Part shown: one piece after another, positions 1-8,929 of the stretch
Layout: each line of letters begins with the position of its first letter
Position numbering within the stretch: position 1 is the first letter of the stretch
Assembly: GCF_014042365.1 (NCBI RefSeq)
Contig: NZ_JACEZS010000007.1
Span: forward strand, 124,001-188,000
DNA length: 64,000 nt
Origin: Rugamonas fusca
GTDB lineage: Bacteria; Pseudomonadota; Gammaproteobacteria; Burkholderiales; Burkholderiaceae_D
Direction of reading: 5' to 3'
Translations under genes and position numbers: made by a program
Notes under the pieces: generated by a model
Databases searched by the model: none
What the model was told of the DNA's origin: nothing
What the model saw: the letters and a program-made list of their open reading frames with translations, nothing else

Positions 1-78
1 TTTCTGCGCCAGGCCAGCGGCACGACGCATTTTTACAATCCACCGCGCACCCAGGACGGCACCATACAAGCTCCCTGA
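1..78 (+). CDS. 3' end of a gene cut by the window edge
   Basis: Frame 1 is open from the first base to a TGA at 76-78 and gives 25 residues ending in HFYNPPRTQDGTIQAP. It stops 17 bases before the next gene on the same strand, so the two are probably co-transcribed. The fragment is too short to assign to a family. The other forward frames in this stretch read through into the following gene and look non-coding. Confidence 0.45.
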   Translation, partial: FLRQASGTTHFYNPPRTQDGTIQAP

Positions 79-95
79 ACCGTTAAGGAGCCAAC

Positions 96-395
96 ATGTT
101 GTTAATTGCCAACTTGCATTCCCATCCCCACAAGGCCGACGAAGTGGCCTCCTTGCTGTGCGCGCTGGCCATCACCAGCCGCGCCGAACCGGGTTGCCTG
201 TCCTACACCGTGCACCGCCGCCGCGACCAGCCCGACGTCTTTGTCGTCTGCGAGCTGTACCGCGACCAGGCCGCCTGTGACGCGCACCTGGCCTCGGCTC
301 CGCTGCGCCAGGCGCTGGCCCGTTTCGATGAACTGCTGAGCTCCCCGCCGGCGCTCCAGATGTGCGACACTATCTCCATGCCGGGTCCGCTCTGA
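96..395 (+). CDS. ABM-domain putative quinol monooxygenase
   Basis: This 99-residue protein matches the small antibiotic-biosynthesis-monooxygenase (ABM, YgiN-like) ferredoxin-fold family, which is usually about 95-105 residues and works as a dimer. Visible family features are the N-terminal strand (LLIANLHSHPHKADEV), the EPGCLSYTVHR turn and strand, the FVVCELYRDQAACDAHLAS helix region, and the final segment around LLSSPP. Members oxidise quinols or cope with reactive small aromatics without a cofactor; the substrate here cannot be read from sequence. The start is supported by AAGGAG about 8 bases upstream. It follows a partial gene closely and precedes a separate lipoprotein gene. Confidence 0.75.
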   Translation: MLLIANLHSHPHKADEVASLLCALAITSRAEPGCLSYTVHRRRDQPDVFVVCELYRDQAACDAHLASAPLRQALARFDELLSSPPALQMCDTISMPGPL

Positions 396-502
396 TGGCA
401 TGTCGGCGCTACCTGGCTGCTGGGTAAGCTCAGAAGTAAGAGTTGTAACAAAACCTCACTATGTGCGGAAACTAACATTCTTGTTTCCACAAGGAACGCA
501 TA

Positions 503-550
503 ATGTCTGTGCAGCGAACTCGTCACTGCCGTCGAACGTCAACAGAATAA
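503..550 (+). CDS. possible 15-codon upstream leader ORF
   Basis: An ATG at 503 follows AAGGA (491-495) at good spacing. It opens a 15-codon frame (MSVQRTRHCRRTSTE) that stops at 550, ten bases before the lipoprotein start. It could be a translated leader affecting the downstream gene, or chance. There is no protein family, and the arginine-rich composition argues weakly against a functional peptide. Confidence 0.2.
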   Translation: MSVQRTRHCRRTSTE

Positions 551-560
551 GAGGCCCATC

Positions 561-1784
561 ATGAAACAGCCAGGCTATCGCCCCCTTCGTACTGCCAGCG
601 CGGCACTCGCCGCGCTCACCGCCCTCACCCTGGCTGCCTGTGGCGGCGGCGGCGGTTCCACGGCGCCCACCAGCACCATGGGCACGCTCAGCGTGTCGCT
701 GACCGATGCGCCCTCCTGCGGCTTTGACGCCGTCAACATCACCGTCAACAAGGTAAGGGTGAACCAGAGCGCAACGGCCAGCGACACGGACGCCGGCTGG
801 ACCGACATCACGCTCAGCCCGGCCCGCAAGATCAACCTGCTCAACCTCACCAACGGCGCGCTCGACGCGCTGGGCCAGACGCCGCTGGGCGCCGGCCACT
901 ATACGCAACTGCGCCTGGTGCTGGACCCGAACACGGGCAACGGCCTGGCCAACTCCGTGGTGCCCACCGGCAGCACGACGGAAGTGTCGCTCGACACGCC
1001 GAGCGCAGTGCAAAGCGGCATCAAGCTGAACAATGAATTCGACGTCGCGGCCGGCCAGAAAGTGGACCTGGTGCTGGACTTCGACGCCTGCAAATCCATC
1101 GTCACCAAGGGCAATGGCAAGTACGCGCTGAAACCCGTGGTCAAGGTGATCCCGACCGCGCTGAACGGCATTGGCGGCTTCGTCGCGCCGGCCCTGCTGA
1201 CCAGCCACGTGATGGTGTCGGCCCAGCAAAATGGCGCCATCGTCAGCGCCACCACGCCCAACGCCACCACCGGCGAATTCTCGCTGACCCGATTGCCACT
1301 CGGTAATTACGACGTGGTGGTGACGGCCGACGCCCATGCCGCCGCCATCGTCGGCGCCGTGCCGGTGACCAGCACCAGCGTCATCGTCCCCGTCAGCACC
1401 TCGGCCGCGCCGATCACGCTGCCCGATTCCACCACGGGCAGCATCAGCGGCACGGTGCTGCTGGCGCCCGTCAGCACCACGGCCACCGCCTATGTGGACG
1501 CCAAGCAGACCATCGCCTCTGGCCCCACCGTCACCATCAAGTACCAGGGCGCGGACCTGACCACGGGCGGCTACACGCTGACCGGCCTGCCAACCAAGGC
1601 GCCCCAGTACGCGGCCTACAGCGCGACCTTGCCGCTGACCTTCGCCAGCGCCACCACGGTGCAGCCGGGCGTGGGCAAATACCTGCTGGAAGCATCGGCC
1701 GCGGGCTACACCACCAAGTCGCTGTCCTCGGTGGACATTTCGACCGCCAACCAGACTGGCGTGAACTTCAACCTGGTGCCATAA
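561..1784 (+). CDS. DUF4382-type lipoprotein
   Basis: The 407-residue protein begins with a lipoprotein signal: a basic n-region, a hydrophobic Ala/Leu core and the lipobox LAAC with the acylated Cys at residue 27, followed by a glycine run (GGGGGS). It should therefore be anchored in a membrane after export. The next domain, from LSVSLTDAPSCGFDAVNITVNKV onward to about residue 200, is typical of DUF4382. The remainder contains repeated Thr/Ser/Val-rich segments like carboxypeptidase-regulatory (transthyretin-like) beta domains, including GEFSLTRLPLGNYDVVV and GGYTLTGLP. The function of this family is not established. A strong terminator follows, so the gene looks like a single transcription unit. 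Confidence 0.75.
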   Translation: MKQPGYRPLRTASAALAALTALTLAACGGGGGSTAPTSTMGTLSVSLTDAPSCGFDAVNITVNKVRVNQSATASDTDAGWTDITLSPARKINLLNLTNGALDALGQTPLGAGHYTQLRLVLDPNTGNGLANSVVPTGSTTEVSLDTPSAVQSGIKLNNEFDVAAGQKVDLVLDFDACKSIVTKGNGKYALKPVVKVIPTALNGIGGFVAPALLTSHVMVSAQQNGAIVSATTPNATTGEFSLTRLPLGNYDVVVTADAHAAAIVGAVPVTSTSVIVPVSTSAAPITLPDSTTGSISGTVLLAPVSTTATAYVDAKQTIASGPTVTIKYQGADLTTGGYTLTGLPTKAPQYAAYSATLPLTFASATTVQPGVGKYLLEASAAGYTTKSLSSVDISTANQTGVNFNLVP

Positions 1785-1807
1785 ACGCCAGGCTGTTCTG
1801 TCCGGAA

Positions 1808-1831
1808 GGGGCGCTGCGGCGCCCCTTTTTT
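1808..1831 (+). terminator. Rho-independent terminator after the lipoprotein gene
   Basis: A perfect 7-bp GC stem (GGGGCGC / GCGCCCC) with a TGCG loop is followed by six T residues. It lies 24 bases after the DUF4382 stop codon and reads forward. Confidence 0.85.
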
Positions 1832-1925
1832 CATTCCCGAAAGCAATTTCCCTCCCATGGCCGGCGGCGCGCGCCACGGTTTGGCACTTTTCCCGCAGAT
1901 TTTCACCGTGCTGCGCCCAAGTCCC

Positions 1926-1954
1926 GTCGTATGGCCTGCTTCGTCATCTATAAT
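1926..1954 (+). promoter_or_regulatory. probable valS promoter
   Basis: A perfect TATAAT -10 lies at 1949-1954. The -35 position 17 bases upstream (GTCGTA) is poor. Transcription would start near 1961, about 25 bases before the ATG at 1986. It also argues against any valS start upstream of this point. Confidence 0.45.
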
Positions 1955-1985
1955 GGCTGCTTTCGCAAATTTAACTCACCAAATC

Positions 1986-4793
1986 ATGGAATTAGCCAAG
2001 TCTTTCGAGCCCGCCGACATTGAACAATTCTGGCGCAACGAGTGGGAACAGCGCGGTTACTACGCCGCCACGCTCACCGCCGGCAAGCCGTCGTTCAGCA
2101 TCCAGCTGCCGCCGCCGAACGTGACCGGCACCTTGCACATGGGCCATGCGTTCAACCAGACCATCATGGATGGCTTGACGCGCTACCACCGCATGCTGGG
2201 CCACAACACGGCCTGGATTCCCGGCACCGACCACGCCGGTATCGCCACCCAGATCGTGGTGGAACGCCAGCTGGACGCGCAAAAAGTGTCGCGCCATGAC
2301 CTGGGCCGTGAGAAGTTCATCGAGAAAGTGTGGGAGTGGAAGGAGAAATCCGGCAACACCATCACCGGCCAGATGCGCCGCATGGGCACCTCGCCGGACT
2401 GGAAACGCGAATACTTCACCATGGACGAGACCCGCTCCAAGGTCGTCACCGAAGTGTTCGTGCGCCTGCACGAGCAAGGCTTGATCTACCGGGGCAAGCG
2501 CCTGGTCAACTGGGACCCGGTGCTGGGCACGGCCGTGTCGGACCTGGAAGTGGTGTCGGAGGAGGAAGACGGCTCCATGTGGTACATCAAGTACCCGCTG
2601 GCCGACGGCAGCGGCGCGCTGACCGTGGCCACCACCCGTCCTGAAACCATGCTGGGCGACGTGGCCGTGGCCGTGGACCCGACTGACGAGCGCTACACGG
2701 CGCTGGTGGGCAAGCTGCTCAAGCTGCCCCTGTGCGACCGCGAAATCCCCATCATCGCCGACAGCTATGTGGACAAGGAATTCGGCACCGGCTGCGTCAA
2801 GATCACGCCCGCGCACGACTTCAACGACTACACCGTGGGCCAGCGCCACAACCTGGGCATGCCGTCGATCCTGACGCTGGACGCCAAGATCAACGACAAC
2901 GCGCCAGCCGCCTACCGCGGCCTGGACCGCTTCGCCGCCCGCAAGCAGATCGTGGCCGACCTGGAAGCGCAAGGCTTGCTGGAACAAATCAAGCCGCACA
3001 AGCTGATGGTGCCGCGCGGCGACCGTACCGGCGTCGTGATCGAGCCGATGCTGACCGACCAGTGGTTCGTGGCCATGAGCAAGCCGGCCCCGGAAGGCAC
3101 GTTCTTCCCCGGCAAATCGATCGCCGAAACGGCGCTCGACAAGGTGGCCAGCGGCGAGATCCAGTTCGTGCCTGAAAACTGGAGCAACACCTACAACCAG
3201 TGGCTCAACAACATCCAGGATTGGTGCATCTCGCGCCAGCTGTGGTGGGGCCACCAGATCCCGGCCTGGTACGACGAGGCCGGCAACATCTTCGTCGCCA
3301 AGTCGGAAGCGGAAGCGCAAGCCCAGGCCGCCAAGGCCGGCAGCACCGGCCCGCTGCGCCGCGACAACGACGTGCTCGACACGTGGTTCTCGTCGGCGCT
3401 GGTGCCGTTCTCCACGCTGGGCTGGCCCGAGCAGACCCCGGACCTGGAAGCCTTCCTGCCTTCGTCGGTGCTGGTGACGGGCTTTGACATCATCTTCTTC
3501 TGGGTCGCCCGCATGGTGATGATGACGGCCCACTTCACCGGCAAGGTGCCGTTCAAGACCGTGTACGTGCACGGCCTGGTGCGCGACTCGCAGGGCCAGA
3601 AGATGTCCAAGTCCAAGGGCAACACGCTGGACCCGATCGACCTGATCGACGGCATCGGCGTGGAAGCGCTGGTGGAAAAACGCACCACCGGCCTGATGAA
3701 CCCGAAAGCGGCGGAAAAGATCGCCAAGGCCACGCGCAAGGAATTCCCGGAAGGTATCGCCGCCTACGGCAGCGACGCCGTGCGCTTCACCATGGCCTCG
3801 TATGCCTCGCTGGGCCGCAACATCAACTTCGACTTGGGCCGCTGCGAAGGCTACCGCAACTTCTGCAACAAGATGTGGAACGCGACCCGCTTCGTGCTGA
3901 TGAACACGGAAGGCAAGGATTGCACGGAGAATGAAGCCGACCTGTCGATGGCCGACAAGTGGATCATCTCGCTGCTGCAAAAGGCCGAGCTGGACATCGC
4001 CAAGGGCTTCGAGGACTACCGCTTCGACAACATCGCCTCCACCATCTACAAGTTCGTGTGGGACGAGTATTGCGACTGGTACCTGGAAGTGGCCAAGGTC
4101 CAGGTGCAACACGGCACGGAAGGCCAGCAGCGCGCCACCCGCCACACGCTGCTGCGCGTGCTGGAAGTGATTTTGCGCCTGGCCCACCCCATCATCCCCT
4201 TCGTCACGGAAGCGCTGTGGCAGACGGTGGCCCCGCTGGCCGGCAAGACGCTCAAGGCCGAAGGCGATTCCATCATGCTGCAACCGTATCCGCTGGCCAA
4301 CACGGCCAAGATCGACGAGACGGCCGAAGCGTGGATGCAGCAACTGAAGGCGTTGACGGACGCCACCCGCAACCTGCGCGGCGAAATGCAGCTGGCGCCA
4401 TCGCTGCGCGTGCCGCTGATCGTGGAGCCGGGCGATGCCGCCGACAAGGCCGCGCTGCAAGTGTTCGCGCCCTACATCCAGTCGCTGGGCAAGCTGGCCG
4501 AAGTGCAGATCGTGGACGCGCTGCCGGAATCGCCGGCCGCCGTCTCCATCGTCGGCACCACCAAGCTGATGCTGAAAGTGGAGATCGACGTCAAGGCCGA
4601 GCGTGAGCGCCTGAACAAGGAAATCGCGCGCCTGGAAGGCGAGATCGCCAAGGCCAGCGGCAAGCTGTCGAACGAAAGCTTCGTGGCGCGCGCGCCGGCC
4701 GAAGTGGTGGCGCAGGAAAAGGAACGGGTCGCCAACTTCTCGGCCACGCTGGCCAAGATGCGCGAACAGTTCGCCAAGCTGCCAGCGGCCTGA
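1986..4793 (+). CDS. valS: valyl-tRNA synthetase
   Basis: This is a class I aminoacyl-tRNA synthetase charging tRNA-Val in the cytoplasm, 935 residues with the chosen start. The HIGH-type motif is HMGH at residues 51-54 and the KMSKS motif is at 539-543. Other landmarks are [10 protein letters not shown] before HIGH, the editing domain around residues 190-350 ([11 protein letters not shown]), and [14 protein letters not shown] before KMSKS. A C-terminal coiled-coil tRNA arm rich in Glu/Lys/Arg spans roughly 870-930. An upstream in-frame ATG at 1857 would add 43 unrelated residues. I prefer 1986 because [16 protein letters not shown] is the family N-terminus and a TATAAT lies between the two starts. 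The gene ends just before a long palindrome. Confidence 0.97.
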   Translation: MELAKSFEPADIEQFWRNEWEQRGYYAATLTAGKPSFSIQLPPPNVTGTLHMGHAFNQTIMDGLTRYHRMLGHNTAWIPGTDHAGIATQIVVERQLDAQKVSRHDLGREKFIEKVWEWKEKSGNTITGQMRRMGTSPDWKREYFTMDETRSKVVTEVFVRLHEQGLIYRGKRLVNWDPVLGTAVSDLEVVSEEEDGSMWYIKYPLADGSGALTVATTRPETMLGDVAVAVDPTDERYTALVGKLLKLPLCDREIPIIADSYVDKEFGTGCVKITPAHDFNDYTVGQRHNLGMPSILTLDAKINDNAPAAYRGLDRFAARKQIVADLEAQGLLEQIKPHKLMVPRGDRTGVVIEPMLTDQWFVAMSKPAPEGTFFPGKSIAETALDKVASGEIQFVPENWSNTYNQWLNNIQDWCISRQLWWGHQIPAWYDEAGNIFVAKSEAEAQAQAAKAGSTGPLRRDNDVLDTWFSSALVPFSTLGWPEQTPDLEAFLPSSVLVTGFDIIFFWVARMVMMTAHFTGKVPFKTVYVHGLVRDSQGQKMSKSKGNTLDPIDLIDGIGVEALVEKRTTGLMNPKAAEKIAKATRKEFPEGIAAYGSDAVRFTMASYASLGRNINFDLGRCEGYRNFCNKMWNATRFVLMNTEGKDCTENEADLSMADKWIISLLQKAELDIAKGFEDYRFDNIASTIYKFVWDEYCDWYLEVAKVQVQHGTEGQQRATRHTLLRVLEVILRLAHPIIPFVTEALWQTVAPLAGKTLKAEGDSIMLQPYPLANTAKIDETAEAWMQQLKALTDATRNLRGEMQLAPSLRVPLIVEPGDAADKAALQVFAPYIQSLGKLAEVQIVDALPESPAAVSIVGTTKLMLKVEIDVKAERERLNKEIARLEGEIAKASGKLSNESFVARAPAEVVAQEKERVANFSATLAKMREQFAKLPAA

Positions 4794-4816
4794 CGGCGCC
4801 AGTTTCGCCAGCGCAA

Positions 4817-4872
4817 AATCGGGGACGTACTCCGGTTTTCCCGCACGGGAAAACCGGAGTACGTCCCCGATT
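4817..4872. repeat. perfect 27-bp-arm palindrome (REP/terminator-like)
   Basis: The arms 4817-4843 and 4846-4872 are exact reverse complements separated by two bases; each contains GGGGACGTACTCCGGTTTTC. It lies 23 bases after the valS stop. The right arm is followed by CTTTTT, so it might terminate valS transcripts, but the length and perfection look more like a dispersed palindromic repeat than an ordinary terminator. Confidence 0.85.
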
Positions 4873-5000
4873 CTTTTTGAGCGTTGCGGATTAGAATCAA
4901 AATAGCACGAGTGGTCAATTTTTTTACAACATGCGCTAAAATTGGGCTGACAGTTTGCTAAACTGCAAAATACACAACAACTACTCCCGGAGACTCCACG

Positions 5001-5471
5001 ATGCGTTCTTTGAAACAAGTAGCAACCATTTTTGCCATCGCAGCAGCCAGCCTGGCCGCCAGCGCGCTGGTCGCCCCCGCTTGGGCGGACACCAACTCGC
5101 CCGTCGGCCTGTGGAAGAATATCGATGACGTGACGGGCAAGCCCAAGGCCCTGATCCGCATCACCGAAAACAATGGCGCGCTGCAGGGCCAGATCGAAAA
5201 ACTGTTCCGTGCTCCCACGGAAGACCAGAATCCGAAGTGCGAGAAGTGCGAAGGCGCCCGCCATGATGCGCCCGTGATCGGCCTGGTCATCATGTCCGGC
5301 CTGAAGAAGGACGGCAGCGAATACACGGGCGGCGAGATCCTCGACCCCGATAACGGCAAGGTCTACAAGAGCAAGCTGAGCCTGGAAGACGGCGGCAAGA
5401 AGCTGAACGTGCGCGGCTACATCGGCATCTCGATGTTCGGCCGCTCGCAAACCTGGGTGCGCCAGGAGTAA
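5001..5471 (+). CDS. exported DUF2147 protein
   Basis: The 156-residue precursor has a signal peptide with predicted cleavage after APAWA at residue 29, leaving about 127 mature residues in the periplasm. The mature part has the DUF2147 hallmarks SPVGLWKNIDDVTGKPKALIRI near its start, CEKCEGARHDAPVIGL with a Cys pair, GGEILDPDNGKVYKSKL, and RGYIGISMFGRSQTWVR at the end. The family is thought to have a lipocalin-like beta barrel, but its role is unknown. The start is preceded by GGAG. It is a single gene between the palindrome and a bidirectional terminator. Confidence 0.85.
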   Translation: MRSLKQVATIFAIAAASLAASALVAPAWADTNSPVGLWKNIDDVTGKPKALIRITENNGALQGQIEKLFRAPTEDQNPKCEKCEGARHDAPVIGLVIMSGLKKDGSEYTGGEILDPDNGKVYKSKLSLEDGGKKLNVRGYIGISMFGRSQTWVRQE

Positions 5472-5489
5472 GCGCCTTCCCCCCGACAG

Positions 5490-5524
5490 AAAAACCGGCC
5501 ACGTAGCACTGGCCGGTTTTTTTA
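5490..5524. terminator. bidirectional terminator between DUF2147 gene and pqqE
   Basis: AAAAACCGGCC and GGCCGGTTTTT form a perfect stem around a short loop, flanked by an A-run on the left and a run of seven T residues on the right. It can end transcription of the forward DUF2147 gene and the reverse pqq operon, whose last gene stops at 5539. Confidence 0.85.
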
Positions 5525-5538
5525 TCCGCGCAATACGT

Positions 5539-6702
5539 TCATGCCGGCCCCTGCTGCTGCGCCAGCAACCTCGAATTGGCGTCGCTGCGGAACACCAGCG
5601 GCGCTTCCCTGCCCGCCTCCGCCTGGCTGGCCTGGGCCTGGCGTACGATCTTCACAATGTCGCCATGCTGGGGCGATTTGCTGCACACGGGATCGGCGTT
5701 GGCCGCGTCGCCCGTCAGCGCCAGCGCCTGGCAGCGGCAGCCGCCGTAGTCCTTGTGCTTGTCGTCGCAGCTACGGCACGGCTCCTTCATCCACGCATCG
5801 CCGCGGAACTTGTTGAAGGCGTCGCTCTCGTACCAGATCTGTTTCAGGCTCTGCTCCGTCACGTTCGGGAACGTCATGCCGGGTATGGTGCGCGCCGCGT
5901 GGCAGGGCAAGGCCGCGCCGTCGGGCGCCACGGCCAGGAACACGGAACCCCAGCCATTCATGCACGCCTTGGGCCGCGCCTCGAAATAATCGGGCACCAC
6001 GAACAGGATGCGCAACTTTGAACCGATACGCTCGCGGCAAGCGTTCACCACCGCTTCGGCCCGCTCCAGCTGTTCGCGCGTGGGCATCAGCTGGGCACGG
6101 TTGACCATGCCCCAGCCGTAGTACTGCGTGTTGGCCAGCTCCAGGTATTCCACGCCCATGTCCAGCGCCATGTCGATGATGCGCTCCACGTGGTCGAGGT
6201 TGTAGCGGTGCAGCACCACGTTGAGCACCATCGGATAGTCATACTGCTTGATCAGCCGCGCCACGCGCGCCTTCAAGTCGAAGGTGCGGGTGCTGCTGAG
6301 GAAATCATTCATCTCCCTGGTCGAATCCTGGAACGACAACTGGATATGATCGAGCCCGGCCGCCTTGAAGGCGGCGATGCGCTGCTCCGTCAGCCCGATG
6401 CCGGAGGTGATCAGGTTGGTGTAGTAGCCGAGCCGGTTGCCGGCGGCCACCAGTTGCTCGAGGTCGTCGCGCAGCAGCGGTTCGCCGCCGGAAAAGCCCA
6501 GCTGGGCTGCCCCCAGCGCACGCCCCTGCCGCAGCACCTCCAGCCATTGTTCCGTGCTCAGCTCCTTGCGGTTGGCCGCGTAATCGACCGGGTTGTAGCA
6601 GAACGCGCAATGCAGCGGGCAGCGGTAAGTCAGCTCGGCCAGCAACCACATGGGCGGCGCGACGGCCGCCGTGCTGACCTGCGAGGTGGCCGCGCTAGCC
6701 AA
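5539..6702 (-). CDS. pqqE: PqqA peptide cyclase, radical SAM/SPASM
   Basis: PqqE (387 residues) joins the Glu and Tyr side chains of PqqA by a carbon-carbon bond, the first chemical step of pyrroloquinoline quinone synthesis, and uses PqqD as peptide chaperone. The radical SAM cluster motif CX3CX2C is at C28, C32 and C35, followed by the GFSGGEPLLR glycine-rich SAM-binding segment. The SPASM region for auxiliary clusters contains ACMNGWGSVFLAVAPDG, LPCHAA and the cysteine-rich CRSCDDKHKDYGGCRCQ near residue 320. The gene overlaps pqqD by 8 bases and is the last gene of the operon. The length agrees with the family. Confidence 0.97.
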   Translation of the reverse strand: MASAATSQVSTAAVAPPMWLLAELTYRCPLHCAFCYNPVDYAANRKELSTEQWLEVLRQGRALGAAQLGFSGGEPLLRDDLEQLVAAGNRLGYYTNLITSGIGLTEQRIAAFKAAGLDHIQLSFQDSTREMNDFLSSTRTFDLKARVARLIKQYDYPMVLNVVLHRYNLDHVERIIDMALDMGVEYLELANTQYYGWGMVNRAQLMPTREQLERAEAVVNACRERIGSKLRILFVVPDYFEARPKACMNGWGSVFLAVAPDGAALPCHAARTIPGMTFPNVTEQSLKQIWYESDAFNKFRGDAWMKEPCRSCDDKHKDYGGCRCQALALTGDAANADPVCSKSPQHGDIVKIVRQAQASQAEAGREAPLVFRSDANSRLLAQQQGPA

Positions 6703-6958
6703 GCCAGCCTCGCCGCTGTGCTTCGTCCAGGAAGGCCCGCACGTCCGGCTCCAGGTCGCTGGCCTTGAACGCTGTTTCGAGCTCGCGCACGATGTCGGCC
6801 ACCTCGCGCTTGCCGTCGCAGCGCTTGAGGATTTCCGCCGCGCTCGGGTTGAGCCGCACCAACCCTTCTGGGTACAGCAGCACGTAGGCTTGCTGCGCTT
6901 CCTCCCACTGCAGGCGGAACAGCCTGGACAGCTTGGGCGTCGTCATTTCGGTCAGCAT
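6695..6958 (-). CDS. pqqD: PQQ biosynthesis peptide chaperone PqqD
   Basis: PqqD is a small winged-helix-like RiPP recognition protein that binds the PqqA precursor and presents it to PqqE. The 87-residue product shows the typical order: a LSRLFRLQWEEAQQAYVLLYPEGLVRLN beta region, then SAAEILKRCDGKREVADIV, and a terminal helix ending LDEAQRRGWL. An internal ATG four codons in (MTTPKLSR) is an equally plausible start. It sits 15 bases after pqqC and overlaps pqqE, consistent with translational coupling. Confidence 0.93.
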   Translation of the reverse strand: MLTEMTTPKLSRLFRLQWEEAQQAYVLLYPEGLVRLNPSAAEILKRCDGKREVADIVRELETAFKASDLEPDVRAFLDEAQRRGWLG

Positions 6959-6973
6959 GATGGCACTCCCGGT

Positions 6974-7690
6974 TCAGTCGTAGGCGAGCGCGATGGCATC
7001 CATCATCGCCCACAGGATGTCGAGTTTGAATTGCAGGATGCCCAGCGCCTGCTCCTGCTGGGCGCGCGTACGAAAATGCGCCAGCGTGACGGCCAGGCCG
7101 TGTTCCACGTCGCGCTCGGCCAGCGAGATGCGGCTGCGGAAGTAAGCCAGCCCTTCCGGCTCGATCCACGGGTAATTTTTCGGCCAGCTGGCCAGCCGGT
7201 CCTTGTGGATCTTGGGCGCGAACATCTCCGTCAGCGACGAGCAGACACCTTCCTGCCACGGCGCCTGGCGCGCGAAGTTCACGTAGGCATCCACCGCGAA
7301 GCGCACGCCGGGCTGCACTTCGCGCAGCGACCACAGGTCGTCACGCGCGATGCCGACCGCCTCGCCCAGCCGGCTCCACGCCTCGATGCCGCCGGGGTTG
7401 TCGCCATGGCCGTCGTGGTCGTGGATGCGCTCCACCCATAGCCGGCGCGTGGCGCGATCCGGGCAGTTGGCCATGATGGCCGCATCCTTGCGCGGGATGT
7501 TGATCTGGTAGTAAAAGCGGTTGGCCACCCAGCCCCGGATCTGCTCCGGTGTCAGCGTGCCCTGCTGCATGCGCACGTTGAAGTGGTGGTGGATGTGATA
7601 GCCGGCGCCCTTGGCCATCAGCTGTTCCGTGAATTCACGTTCATCCCACGCCGGCCGGTTGTCCGGCCCTGTTTGCGACATCATGTTCAT
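6974..7690 (-). CDS. pqqC: pyrroloquinoline-quinone synthase PqqC
   Basis: PqqC (238 residues) performs the last ring closure and eight-electron oxidation to PQQ without a metal or cofactor. It belongs to the haem-oxygenase-like helical fold (TENA/PqqC). Diagnostic segments include [53 protein letters not shown] and [15 protein letters not shown]. It starts inside the last codons of pqqB (4-base overlap) and is followed closely by pqqD. Confidence 0.96.
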   Translation of the reverse strand: MNMMSQTGPDNRPAWDEREFTEQLMAKGAGYHIHHHFNVRMQQGTLTPEQIRGWVANRFYYQINIPRKDAAIMANCPDRATRRLWVERIHDHDGHGDNPGGIEAWSRLGEAVGIARDDLWSLREVQPGVRFAVDAYVNFARQAPWQEGVCSSLTEMFAPKIHKDRLASWPKNYPWIEPEGLAYFRSRISLAERDVEHGLAVTLAHFRTRAQQEQALGILQFKLDILWAMMDAIALAYD

Positions 7691-8604
7691 AGCGAAATCT
7701 CCATACCGTCATACGCCAGCTCGATGCCGTGCTCGCCCAGCGTGGCATGCTGGGGTGAGTCTTCATCGAGGATGGGATTGGTGTTGTTAATGTGAATCAG
7801 GATCTTGCGGGAGGCCGGCATCTGGTCCAGCACTTCGATCATGCCGCCCTGGCCCGACTGCGGCAAATGGCCCATGGACGCGGCCGGATTGGGCGAGAAA
7901 CCGAGCGCGATCATTTCATCCTCGGTCCAGAACGTGCCGTCCACCAGCAGACAGTCGGCGCCGCGCATGACGGCCGTGGTGGCGGCGTCGAGGCTGCCCA
8001 GGCCAGGCGCGTAGAACAAGGTGCGGCCCGTGATCAGGTCCTCGACCAGCAGGCCGATGTTGTCACCCGGCTGGGGCCGCTCACGGTGCGGCGAATACGG
8101 CGGCGCCTTGCTGTGCAGCGGCACGGCCGTCAGCCGTACGCCGCTCAGGGCCGGAATCTCGAACGGCTGCGGCTCGCCGGCCACTGGCAGCGGCTGCCAT
8201 TGCACACCGCAGTAGTGCGACAGCACGTCGGCCAGCGGGTAGCCGGTCCGCAGATCGTCCCACACGGACGCGCTGCAATAAAGGGGAATGCGGCGCCCTT
8301 CGCGCAACATCATCAAGCCCGTCACGTGGTCGACCTGGGCATCCATCAGCAGCACGGCCGCGATGCCGGTGTCGCGCGCGGCGCGCGCCGGCTGCAGGGC
8401 CGGGGTGGCGCGGATCTGGGTCAGGATATCGGGGGAGGCATTGACCAGCAGCCAGTCCCTGCCGTTGGCGGAAATGGCGATCGACGACTGGGTGCGGGCG
8501 CGGCTGTTGATGGTGCCCTTGCGCACGCCGTCGCAATTGCGGCAGTTGCAGTTCCATTGCGGATAGCCGCCGCCAGCCGAAGAACCAAGTACGATGATTT
8601 TCAT
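7687..8604 (-). CDS. pqqB: PQQ biosynthesis protein PqqB
   Basis: PqqB is a metallo-beta-lactamase-fold protein; it hydroxylates the PqqA-derived tyrosine during PQQ synthesis. The 305-residue product starts [21 protein letters not shown], the family N-terminus with its Cys pair, and contains the metal-binding-type [10 protein letters not shown] segment. An in-frame ATG 20 codons upstream would add a non-conserved arginine-rich extension that reaches towards pqqA, so I chose 8604. The gene overlaps pqqC by 4 bases. Confidence 0.95.
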   Translation of the reverse strand: MKIIVLGSSAGGGYPQWNCNCRNCDGVRKGTINSRARTQSSIAISANGRDWLLVNASPDILTQIRATPALQPARAARDTGIAAVLLMDAQVDHVTGLMMLREGRRIPLYCSASVWDDLRTGYPLADVLSHYCGVQWQPLPVAGEPQPFEIPALSGVRLTAVPLHSKAPPYSPHRERPQPGDNIGLLVEDLITGRTLFYAPGLGSLDAATTAVMRGADCLLVDGTFWTEDEMIALGFSPNPAASMGHLPQSGQGGMIEVLDQMPASRKILIHINNTNPILDEDSPQHATLGEHGIELAYDGMEISL

Positions 8605-8669
8605 GATGCCTCGAATCGGATACGCGCCGCAGCCACCGGCAAGCAACCGGCGGCTGCGGCGCACGCCTG

Positions 8670-8744
8670 TCAGCGGTTGGCGATGTACAGCGTGATTTCA
8701 AAACCGAAACGGAAATCGATGAACTCTGGTTTGCTCCATTGCAT
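8670..8744 (-). CDS. pqqA: PQQ precursor peptide PqqA
   Basis: A 24-codon frame encodes a peptide starting [16 protein letters not shown] and ending in ITLYIANR. It contains the essential E-x3-Y pair (E16 and Y20) whose side chains become the PQQ skeleton. The [13 protein letters not shown]-terminus closely resembles known PqqA peptides. An AAGGAG Shine-Dalgarno sequence lies about 6 bases upstream of the ATG. It precedes pqqB by 65 bases as the first gene of the operon. It is easily missed by gene callers because of its size. Confidence 0.95.
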   Translation of the reverse strand: MQWSKPEFIDFRFGFEITLYIANR

Positions 8745-8787
8745 GGCTGTCTCCTTGAATGTAGGTAAGTTGTTTGACCGTCCTGGA

Positions 8788-8801
8788 CCATGTGCACATG
8801 G
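8788..8801. promoter_or_regulatory. 14-bp palindrome upstream of pqqA
   Basis: CCATGTGCACATGG is a perfect 14-bp palindrome centred about 50 bases upstream of the pqqA start codon. Its position fits an operator, or an accidental palindrome near the promoter. A TTGACG that could be a -35 for pqqA lies at 8845-8840 on the reverse strand, but no good -10 follows. Confidence 0.35.
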
Positions 8802-8929
8802 CTTTCAGACCATCACAGCACTCTACGCAAGTTCCATGCCGTCAAGTTTCGGGGGGCGCGCAAGCGCCGCCGGCGCAGTGGGCTGCGCCAGGGTGCAACA
8901 AAAGTGTGGAGAAATGGAACAGTGAGCGC

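Noticed and set aside
1857..1985. N-terminal extension of ValS from an ATG at 1857
   Set aside because: The 43 extra residues are not valS-like and the stretch contains a TATAAT promoter element.
1992..5450. A long open frame on the reverse strand antisense to valS and the DUF2147 gene
   Set aside because: High-G+C codon bias on the forward strand removes stop codons from the opposite strand. The translation is His/Arg/Gly-rich and low in normal domains, while the forward valS is certain.
8881..8929. A terminator for pqqA or DUF188 in the G+C-rich stretch
   Set aside because: Hairpins can be drawn but no U-run follows on either strand.
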